Origin: an uncultured Porphyromonadaceae bacterium
Lineage (GTDB): Bacteria; Bacteroidota; Bacteroidia; Bacteroidales; Muribaculaceae
DNA: 8,547 nucleotides
Reading direction: 5' to 3'
Assembly (NCBI GenBank): GCA_900554265.1
Contig: USGZ01000051.1
Location: 1 to 8,547, forward strand
Position 1 is the stretch's first letter. Each line of letters begins with the position of its first letter. Below are positions 1-6,231 of the stretch, one piece after another. The translations under genes were made by a program, and so were the position numbers. The notes beneath the pieces were generated by a model that did no database searches, was not told where the DNA came from, and was given only the letters and a program-made list of their open reading frames with translations.

Positions 1-29
1 CCCCGCTCCAGTATTCAAACGTCAGGAAA

Positions 30-959
30 TTATTTGCGTACCTGGAAGGTCCAGTGAGTGGAGGAAATACCCCAGCTGTCGTCGCAGACAGTGTGGGCGC
101 CGCCGCCACCGGGGGCAATCAGGATGAGGTGTTCGTTGTCGAGCATGGCGACGTCGAAGTAAGCCACGGGGATATCGAGGTACCAGCTGTACTGGCCGTC
201 GACAATCTGGTGAGGCAGGGGTACGGAGAGCTTGAGCTGACCTACCCAGCCGAGAGCGGCCTTTTCGGGAGTGGTCGAGGAAGTGAGGGCGAAAGTACCT
301 TTTTTCTCGGTGCCGTCGCTGTAGTGCATGGTCACGTTGGGACCGCCGTCGAGGTCGAACTTCACGAATTCCTCCATAGAAACGAGCTGACCGGTCCATT
401 CGTCGTTCTGGCCGATGCCGTAGCATATCCAGTTGGGACCGGTAGCGGACCAGCCGTAGCCACCGCCGCCTACACAGCCCCAGGAGCCCTCGATGTAACC
501 GCCGCCGTTGCCGTCGGCCCACCATTCCCAGGTGCGGCCTTCGGCCGTGCCTGCGGTGAGGCATTGCATCAGAGGATCGATCGGGGTGTCGATGTCGTCG
601 ACACGCACGGGAATCTCGACGGGAACGAATTCACCGTCGTAGAGCATGGTTGCGGTGAAGGTAAGTTCGCCGGCGAAGGGAACGACGACTTCGACCTTAT
701 TCTCGGTGCCGCAGTTGAGCATCGTGGTACCTACCATGTAGTCCAGACGGCAGGCGTAGCCGGAGTTGTTGATTACGGTGATCTTGTTCGAGTGGTTGCT
801 GCCGTTCTCGTATGTGAAGGCGGAAGCATACCGGGCTGCCACTTCCTCGGGGTCGGAGCCGATGCCCTTGAAGGCATCGTGGTCGTCGGAGACCTCCGTA
901 CAGGAGCTCAAACCCAGGGCCACTGTCAGAGCTATGCCCAGGAAATATTTAGTTTTCAT
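30..959 (-). CDS. PUL-associated surface lipoprotein, probable glycan-binding protein
   Basis: This encodes a 309-aa lipoprotein that I do not recognise by name. The N-terminus is a lipoprotein signal peptide with lipobox LSSC, lipidated Cys20, followed by an acidic stretch (TEVSDDHD) suggesting surface display. Residues about 50-130 look like a beta-rich Ig-like module. Residues about 142-309 are rich in Gly and Trp (W144, W146, W147, W160, W170, W177, W188, W238, W259, W296, W303) and end in THWTFQVRK. This resembles the beta-sandwich C-terminal part of Bacteroidales PUL lipoproteins encoded after SusD, which are often surface glycan-binding proteins. Exposed Trp residues would suit sugar stacking. 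The ATG at 959 is preferred over an in-frame TTG nine bases upstream because it begins the MKTK n-region. It lies 29 bp after the SusD stop, so it is probably the third gene of the susCD operon. Being a lipoprotein is well supported; glycan binding is inferred from position and composition. Confidence 0.82.
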   Translation of the reverse strand: MKTKYFLGIALTVALGLSSCTEVSDDHDAFKGIGSDPEEVAARYASAFTYENGSNHSNKITVINNSGYACRLDYMVGTTMLNCGTENKVEVVVPFAGELTFTATMLYDGEFVPVEIPVRVDDIDTPIDPLMQCLTAGTAEGRTWEWWADGNGGGYIEGSWGCVGGGGYGWSATGPNWICYGIGQNDEWTGQLVSMEEFVKFDLDGGPNVTMHYSDGTEKKGTFALTSSTTPEKAALGWVGQLKLSVPLPHQIVDGQYSWYLDIPVAYFDVAMLDNEHLILIAPGGGGAHTVCDDSWGISSTHWTFQVRK

Positions 960-988
960 TGCTGTCAATCAGATTATTGAGGTTAATA

Positions 989-2785
989 TCAATACGGACC
1001 GGTGTAGTTGCCCTCTGAAGGACTCCAGCCGGCGTTCTGTACGAGCGTACCCTCGGCCTTCTGGATTTCCTCGTCGGGGATGGGGAGAAGACCCTTTGTC
1101 TCGGGACGGTAAGGAATCGAGATGGTGCGGAGGTTGCCGTCGCAGTAGCACTCGATGTTGCTGCGGTGGGCGGTAACCTGGTCGAGCTGACCCCAGCGCT
1201 TGAGGTCGAAGAAGCGGATGCCCTCGAAGGCAAGCTCCCAGCGGCGCTCGTTGCGGAGGTTCTCATCGGAGTAGGCGACGGGGTCGAGGCCTACGCGGGC
1301 GCGGACGCGGTTGATGCCGTCGGCGGTACCGGTGAGCTCGGAGTGCATAAGAAGCACGTCGGCGAAGCGGATGGAGTATTCGTCCATCAGGTTGCAGGAC
1401 ATGTAGTCGTTGTCCGAAGCGTGGATGCCGGGATAGAGGTACCAGTAGAGGGAGATGGCGCCGGGACCGTTCTGGGCGTCCTTGGAAACGACCTCGTTCG
1501 AGTGAACGTTGACGGCGATGTACTTCTTGTTGAACATGTGGGTGTCCTCTACCTGGTGGCCGCCGTTGTCATGATAGGTCATGCCTTCCTCGGGGTCGTC
1601 GACGTTGAGGATGGACGCCTTCTTGCGGGGGTCGTTGGAGGGCCATGTGTTGTAGATGTTCGGGGTAACCATACCTCCGCCCCAGCCGGTGCCGAAAGGA
1701 TATACGCCGCCCCAGCCGTCGCCGTCGGTATTGGGATTGTCGGAATCCTGGTAGCGGGGGCTGAAGAAGAGCGCGGTGAGGTTGCGGCCGTAGTATTGCT
1801 GGCCCCATGCGTGCTTGTGGACGAAGATGGCTTCGGGGTTGTCGCGGTAGCCTGCGGTGCGTTCGTCGCCGTCGTTGAGGCGCCAGCCCTGCCATGCGGC
1901 GCAGTCGCCGAGCCAGCTGTAGCCTTCCTTGACGTTCAGCCAGTAGTCGCCTGCGGCGGAGAAAGCCCAGAGGTCGCCGAAACGGGGAGTCAGGTCGTGG
2001 CCGGACTTGGAGATGCAGTCCTCGAGGTGTGCGACAACCTGAGCCTTGCCCAGGGTGCCGGCCTCGCCGGGAAGGATGATTTCGGACTTGCCGTAGACTC
2101 CGGTGTAGTAGAGATACATGCGGGCGAGCATTGCTTCGGCTGCCCAGCGGGTGCCGTGGCCGTCGGTACCTACACCGTTGAGGCCGGCGTGGGGATTGGC
2201 GGGCAGCAGTTCGATGGCCTTGAGGAAGTCGGCAGCAATCTGACCGAAGGCTTCGTCGACGGGAGCCTGGGGCAGGTTGGCGGGTTCGGGAGTCAGGGGC
2301 ATGGGCACGTTCTCGAAGAAGCGTACCAGGTCATAGTAATAGTAGGCGCGCATGAAGTATGCCTCGCCCATGATGCGGTTGTGGGTCTCGTCGTCGCCGG
2401 CCCAGTCGATGAGGTCCTCGACGGAGATCAGGTAGTTGCAGCGGTAGATACCCTGGTACATGCGGCTCCAGAAACCGGAGTACATGTTGTCGCTGGTCTT
2501 CTTGTAGTTGGCGATGGACTGTGCCAGGGCGTCGTCGCGGCCGGCGGCGCCGAGGCGCTCGTCGCTGAGAAGCTCGGCGACGAAGATGGGATTGTTTTGC
2601 GGTGCGTCGGCATCGCCCATCACGGGACGGTAGATACCGGTGATGATTTCCTCGGCGTCATTGATGTTGGCGGGGAAGTTCGAGGAGTCCTTCGATGTGA
2701 GGTTATCGGTATCGAGGAAGCTCTCGGAACAGCCTGTCATCATCAGCGCGATGGTAAAACCGCTGAGAATATGTCTGAGTTTCAT
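989..2785 (-). CDS. SusD/RagB-family nutrient-binding outer membrane lipoprotein
   Basis: This 598-aa protein is a SusD homologue, the surface lipoprotein that caps the SusC barrel and captures glycan before import. The signal peptide ends in lipobox MTGC with Cys19, followed by SESFLDT, a typical mature SusD start. Family hallmarks include the helical TPR-like stretch around residues 138-160 (EAYFMRAYYYYDLVRFF, then PMPL), the motif RRWELAFEGIRFFDLKRWG near the C-terminus and the closing segment LLPIPDEEIQ. Length is typical for the family (about 500-650 aa). The ATG lies 19 bp after the SusC stop and the upstream DNA has no clear Shine-Dalgarno, as usual in Bacteroidales. SusC and SusD form a complex in the outer membrane. 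The substrate cannot be read from the sequence; the GH18 gene upstream suggests a GlcNAc-containing glycan. No frameshift or truncation is seen. Confidence 0.96.
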   Translation of the reverse strand: MKLRHILSGFTIALMMTGCSESFLDTDNLTSKDSSNFPANINDAEEIITGIYRPVMGDADAPQNNPIFVAELLSDERLGAAGRDDALAQSIANYKKTSDNMYSGFWSRMYQGIYRCNYLISVEDLIDWAGDDETHNRIMGEAYFMRAYYYYDLVRFFENVPMPLTPEPANLPQAPVDEAFGQIAADFLKAIELLPANPHAGLNGVGTDGHGTRWAAEAMLARMYLYYTGVYGKSEIILPGEAGTLGKAQVVAHLEDCISKSGHDLTPRFGDLWAFSAAGDYWLNVKEGYSWLGDCAAWQGWRLNDGDERTAGYRDNPEAIFVHKHAWGQQYYGRNLTALFFSPRYQDSDNPNTDGDGWGGVYPFGTGWGGGMVTPNIYNTWPSNDPRKKASILNVDDPEEGMTYHDNGGHQVEDTHMFNKKYIAVNVHSNEVVSKDAQNGPGAISLYWYLYPGIHASDNDYMSCNLMDEYSIRFADVLLMHSELTGTADGINRVRARVGLDPVAYSDENLRNERRWELAFEGIRFFDLKRWGQLDQVTAHRSNIECYCDGNLRTISIPYRPETKGLLPIPDEEIQKAEGTLVQNAGWSPSEGNYTGPY

Positions 2786-2804
2786 AGTGCTTCAGTCTGA
2801 AAGA

Positions 2805-5800
2805 TTAGAATTTGAGGTTAACACCAACCAGGTAGGTGCGGCTGGAGGGATAGAAACCCTGGTCGACGCCCTGTACCCAGGAAGTGCCGCCCCAGTTGCC
2901 GTCGGTACCGATTTCCGGATCGAAACCTTTGTAATTGGTGATGGTGAAGAGATTGTTGGCGCTGACATAGAGGCGGCACTGCGACAGCGGCATCTTCGGG
3001 AAGAGGCTCTTGAAGTCGTAGCCCAGGGTCAGGCTCTGCAGGCGGAAGTAGTCGGCATTGTCTACGAAGATATCGCTGATGTAGCTCCAGTTGGTGCTGG
3101 AGGAGGTTGCGGGCTTCGGATAGCGGTTGGAAGTGCCTTCGCCGTGCCATACCTTGGAGGCAAGTTCGTAGGTCCAGTTGTCGAAGCCGGAGCTGTTGTG
3201 GTCGCGGTAGCAGTTGGCAATCTGCTGGCCGAATGCGCCGTAACCGTTGATGTTCAGGTCGAAGCCCTTGTAGAAGAACTGGAGGTTGATGCCCAGGGTA
3301 ACGTCGGGGTGCGGGTCGCCGATATACATCTTGTCCTTGTCGCTGATCTGGCCGTCGCCGTCGCGGTCGTAGAAGATAACGTCGCCGGGCGTTGCGCCGG
3401 GCATGATCTTGTTGCCGTCGGCGTTGACGTAAGCGTCGATTTCGGCCTGGTTCTGGAATACGCCGAGGGTCTTGTAGCCGTAGAAGTAGCCGATGGGCTG
3501 GTCGACCTCGATGCGGGAGATATAGCCGGAGTTCTGGAGCACGGCATCGCCGGGACCGTTGATGCTGCCGGAGTCGTTGGCGAGGCGGGTAACCTTGTTC
3601 TTGTTATAGGCCATGTTGACGCCAACGTTGTAGCTGAAGTCGCCGACTTTGTCGGTCCAGCTAACGCCGAGTTCGATACCTTCGTTGCGAACGTCGCCGC
3701 CGTTGATGGTCGGAGCGCCCGTGCCGTAGGAAGCGAGGATGGGAGCGTTTACGAGCCAGTCCTTGGTGGTCTTGCGGTACCAGTCGAAGTTAACGCCCAG
3801 ACGGTTGTGGAGGAAACGGGTGTCGAAACCTACGTCCCACTGGTCGGAACGCTCCCAGGAAAGGTCGGGGTTGGCGATCTTGTTGGGATAGGAACCGATA
3901 ATCTTGCCGACCTTGTCGTCGCCGAAGAAGTAGTCGGCGCCGCCTACGGCGATGGTTGCCAGGTACTGGAAGTTGGCGATGGCGCAGTTGCCGTTCTGGC
4001 CCCAGCTTGCGCGTAGCTTCAGCTGGTCGAGCCAGCCGCGGGTGCTTTCCATGAAGCTTTCCTGGTCGATGTTCCAGCCGGCGGAAAAGGCGGGGAAGTA
4101 ACCCCAGCGGTGACCGCGGGCGAAGTTGGACGAACCGTCGGCACGGAGCGATGCGGTAGCCATGTACTTTCCGTCGTAGTCGTAGTTGATACGGCCGAAG
4201 TAGGAGTTGATGGCGCCGCGGCCGCTGGGCCAGCCCCCGATACCCCAGGCTGCGCCCTCATAGTCGGTGGCCAGGGAGGTGCCGTTCTGGATGTAGGCGT
4301 GCAGCCAGTCGCCGAAGGAGTTGTCCTTGCGGGAAGCGCTTACGCCCTCGCCCAGCCCCCACTTTTCAGCCGACATACCCAGAAGAGCGGTAACGTTGTT
4401 CTTCTCGACGCTGAAGCTGTACTGGATGGTGTTCTCCCACGACCAGGCGAAGTCGTTGCTGGAGCTCTGGCTGATGTTGTCGGTGGTCACGGAGCCGAAG
4501 GGAGTGTCGTTGTAGGGAGTGGAGTAGCTGCGGGAAGTGCTGCCGTAGTAGCCGAAGCCGAAGGTCGAACGCAGGACGAGGCGGTCGATGGGTTCGAGCT
4601 GCAGGTAGAAGTTGCCGCGGGCGGAGTAGCCCTTGCGGTTGTTCTGGTCGGCACCGCCGCGGGTAGCGCCGCGCACGGGGTTCTGCTGGGAGTCGTTGAG
4701 CCAGCTTGCGCCCTTGGTGAGTTCGCCGTTCTCGTCGTAGAGAGGCATCAGCGGGGAAGCCTTCAGGGCGGTACGTACGGTGTTGCTCCATGCGCCGCCG
4801 GTACTGATGGCGTCGAGACCGTCCTTGTTGGTGTAGTTCAGAAGGAGGTTCTCGCCGAACTTGAGGAGGTTGCGCTCGCCGACCTTGATGAGGTTCCAGT
4901 CGGAGTTGATGCGGGAAGTGAAGCGGCGGAACTTGGAGTCCATGTAGTCGCGGAGCATCACGCCTTCCTGGTCGGTGTAGCCGAGGCTGATGGAGTAGGA
5001 GCCCATCTTGGAGCCGCCGGACACGCCGAAGTTATAGCTCTGCTGGGGAGCGTTCCTGCCGATCATCTCGTCGAGCCAGTCGGTGCCTTCCCAGCCGTTC
5101 TGTACGCGTTCCCAGACGTCGGCGGGAACCCTGGCGGCCCAGTCGAGGGGAGCGTTGCCTTCGTACATGCGGGCGATGTCGAAGATGTACATGTACTCGC
5201 GTGCGTTGAGCATCTGCGGACGCTTGGCGATGTTCTGCCAGCCCACGTATGCGTCGAAGGTGATGTTGGTGCGGCCCTCGGCACCGTGCTTGGTGGTGAC
5301 GAGGATAACGCCGTTGGCGGCACGTGCGCCGTAGATAGCGGTGGAAGCTGCGTCCTTGAGGACGTCGAGGGTCTCGATGTCGTTAGGGTTAAGGGCGTTG
5401 AGGTTGTCCATGCCGCCTACCAGACCGTCGATGACGACGATGGGGTTGGTGTCGCCGTTGGTGCCGACGCCGCGGATGTTGACCTTGAAACCGGAGTCGG
5501 GCTTACCGCCGAGCGACATGATGTTGACGCCGGGGGTCTGGCCCTGGAGAGCGCCTACGGGGCTGACGGTGTTGCGGGCGGCAACGTCGGAACCCTTCAC
5601 CTGGGTGGTGGCGCCGGTTACGAGTCTTTTCTTCTGTGTGCCGTAGCCGATGGCGACTACCTCGTCCAGAAGGGTGTTGTTCTCGTTGAGCACGATGCGG
5701 AGATTGGTCTCGCCCTCGTGAACGGTAACGGTTTTGGTTTCATAACCGATGTACGAAACCGTGAGTTTGGTGCCGGGAGCGACCGTAAGCGTAAATTTGC

Positions 5801-5972
5801 CGTCGACGTCCGTGGCAACAGCATTTCTCGTTCTGTCGCCGGCAACTACGCTTGCGCCGATAAGCGGCTCGCCGCTCTGCTCCTCCACGATACCGTGGAC
5901 CGTCAGATTCTGGGCCGTCATCGACACGAAGCACAGCAGTGCGACAAGTAGCATAGTAATTCTACATCTCAT
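2805..5972 (-). CDS. SusC/RagA-family TonB-linked outer membrane transporter
   Basis: This 1055-aa protein is a SusC-type TonB-dependent transporter that imports oligosaccharides across the outer membrane. The signal peptide (MRCRIT plus hydrophobic core) probably ends at SMTA/QN, after residue 20. Residues about 24-97 form a carboxypeptidase-regulatory-like beta-sandwich (VHGIVEEQSGEPLIGASV). The TonB-box and SusC signature DEVVAIGYGTQKK is at about 103-115. The plug follows, with ALQGQTPGVNI (141-151), IRGVGT (166-171), PIVVIDGL (177-184) and DVLKDAASTAIYGARAANG (203-221). The rest is the barrel, ending in a terminal Phe (VGVNLKF) as expected for BAM-assembled proteins. A DxDxDG loop (D869, D871, D873) is Ca-binding-like and common in this family. 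There is no N-terminal STN domain, so direct sigma/anti-sigma signalling is unlikely. It is the first gene of the susCD operon, behind a TAnnTTTG element. Confidence 0.97.
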   Translation of the reverse strand: MRCRITMLLVALLCFVSMTAQNLTVHGIVEEQSGEPLIGASVVAGDRTRNAVATDVDGKFTLTVAPGTKLTVSYIGYETKTVTVHEGETNLRIVLNENNTLLDEVVAIGYGTQKKRLVTGATTQVKGSDVAARNTVSPVGALQGQTPGVNIMSLGGKPDSGFKVNIRGVGTNGDTNPIVVIDGLVGGMDNLNALNPNDIETLDVLKDAASTAIYGARAANGVILVTTKHGAEGRTNITFDAYVGWQNIAKRPQMLNAREYMYIFDIARMYEGNAPLDWAARVPADVWERVQNGWEGTDWLDEMIGRNAPQQSYNFGVSGGSKMGSYSISLGYTDQEGVMLRDYMDSKFRRFTSRINSDWNLIKVGERNLLKFGENLLLNYTNKDGLDAISTGGAWSNTVRTALKASPLMPLYDENGELTKGASWLNDSQQNPVRGATRGGADQNNRKGYSARGNFYLQLEPIDRLVLRSTFGFGYYGSTSRSYSTPYNDTPFGSVTTDNISQSSSNDFAWSWENTIQYSFSVEKNNVTALLGMSAEKWGLGEGVSASRKDNSFGDWLHAYIQNGTSLATDYEGAAWGIGGWPSGRGAINSYFGRINYDYDGKYMATASLRADGSSNFARGHRWGYFPAFSAGWNIDQESFMESTRGWLDQLKLRASWGQNGNCAIANFQYLATIAVGGADYFFGDDKVGKIIGSYPNKIANPDLSWERSDQWDVGFDTRFLHNRLGVNFDWYRKTTKDWLVNAPILASYGTGAPTINGGDVRNEGIELGVSWTDKVGDFSYNVGVNMAYNKNKVTRLANDSGSINGPGDAVLQNSGYISRIEVDQPIGYFYGYKTLGVFQNQAEIDAYVNADGNKIMPGATPGDVIFYDRDGDGQISDKDKMYIGDPHPDVTLGINLQFFYKGFDLNINGYGAFGQQIANCYRDHNSSGFDNWTYELASKVWHGEGTSNRYPKPATSSSTNWSYISDIFVDNADYFRLQSLTLGYDFKSLFPKMPLSQCRLYVSANNLFTITNYKGFDPEIGTDGNWGGTSWVQGVDQGFYPSSRTYLVGVNLKF

Positions 5973-6019
5973 GTCAATTAAGTTTAGGTTTAGAGAATAA
6001 GGCTAATTCTATCTGGTGG

Positions 6020-6027
6020 CAAAGTTA
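6020..6027 (-). promoter_or_regulatory. Putative Bacteroidales -7 promoter element for the susCD operon
   Basis: The minus strand reads TAACTTTG, a full match to the Bacteroidetes -7 consensus TAnnTTTG used by the primary sigma factor. It lies 47 bp upstream of the SusC start codon, giving an expected leader of about 35-40 nt. The leader is AT-rich and has no Shine-Dalgarno. At the expected -33 position only a weak TCTG (6047-6044) is visible, with a shorter spacing than usual. A weak -33 element would fit a promoter that needs an activator; that is inference. Confidence 0.62.
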
Positions 6028-6049
6028 AGTGTCAATAAGAGTACAGATA

Positions 6050-6108
6050 GTTGAAAATATGTCACGAAAGGTTGAAATTTTACACCGCGGCGATTTTTCG
6101 ACCTTTCG
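6050..6108 (-). promoter_or_regulatory. Candidate operator: inverted repeat plus repeated GTYGAAA boxes
   Basis: A 13-bp inverted repeat is seen directly: CGAAAGGTTGAAA at 6065-6077 and TTTCGACCTTTCG at 6096-6108, matching at 12 of 13 positions around an 18-bp spacer that contains the palindrome CCGCGG. A further GTTGAAA at 6050-6056 repeats the GTTGAAA at 6071-6077 exactly 21 bp away, about two helical turns, and GTCGAAA occurs on the other strand at 6102-6096. The dyad centre is about 60 bp upstream of the -7 element, where an activator of susCD (hybrid two-component, SusR-like or AraC-type) could bind. An alternative is a hairpin in read-through RNA, but no T-tract follows. Confidence 0.42.
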
Positions 6109-6129
6109 CAACTCGCTGTAATACATAGC

Positions 6130-6163
6130 AAAGGCCCGAATCGGGAACCCGATTCCGGCCTTT
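6130..6163 (-). terminator. Intrinsic terminator-like hairpin after the GH18-ThuA gene
   Basis: A near-perfect inverted repeat has arms at 6130-6145 (AAAGGCCCGAATCGGG) and 6148-6163 (CCCGATTCCGGCCTTT), with 15 of 16 positions paired and a 2-bp centre. It lies about 70 bp beyond the TGA of the GH18-ThuA gene and upstream of the susC promoter, where termination of the first transcription unit is expected. On the minus strand only TTT follows the GC-rich stem before GCTATG, so the U-tract is short. On the plus strand the tail is TTTCTTT, so the hairpin could act in both directions, although no plus-strand gene feeds it. Confidence 0.7.
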
Positions 6164-6186
6164 CTTTGCAAACCTTACTAATCCAG

Positions 6187-6214
6187 TCTAATCATCATAT
6201 TCAATCTAATCATC
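6187..6214. repeat. 10-bp direct repeat TCTAATCATC, two copies
   Basis: TCTAATCATC occurs at 6187-6196 and again at 6205-6214, an 18-bp period, between the GH18-ThuA stop codon and the terminator hairpin. The region is AT-rich, unlike the flanking genes. No function is evident; it may be chance or a small slippage duplication in the 3' untranslated region. Confidence 0.4.
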
Positions 6215-6231
6215 TTTGGTCGTCGGCCGGA

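Noticed and set aside
960..968. TTG start three codons upstream for the lipoprotein
   Set aside because: The ATG at 959 gives a standard MKTK lipoprotein signal peptide; the TTG adds only MTA and is not needed.
54..980. Plus-strand open frame (308 codons) opposite the third lipoprotein gene
   Set aside because: The minus-strand frame has a clean lipoprotein signal peptide and operon context. The plus-strand frame is V/G/A-rich with no features.
1166..2800. Long open frame on the plus strand (544 codons) opposite susD
   Set aside because: It is a shadow of SusD with low-complexity V/A/G/D composition and no signal peptide or motif.
2640..4016. Plus-strand open frame (458 codons) spanning the susC/susD junction
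   Set aside because: It crosses the ends of two real genes on the other strand and shows no domain; it is a GC-bias shadow.
4110..5951. Long open frame on the plus strand (613 codons) opposite susC
   Set aside because: It lies wholly antisense to a clear SusC gene. The translation is repetitive Val/Ala/Gly/Asp-rich with no recognisable domain, as expected from the complement of GC3-rich codons.
6030..6035. TTGACA on the minus strand as a sigma70 -35 box
   Set aside because: It sits only 2 bp upstream of the TAACTTTG element, so the spacing is impossible for a -35/-10 pair, and Bacteroidales promoters do not use this consensus.
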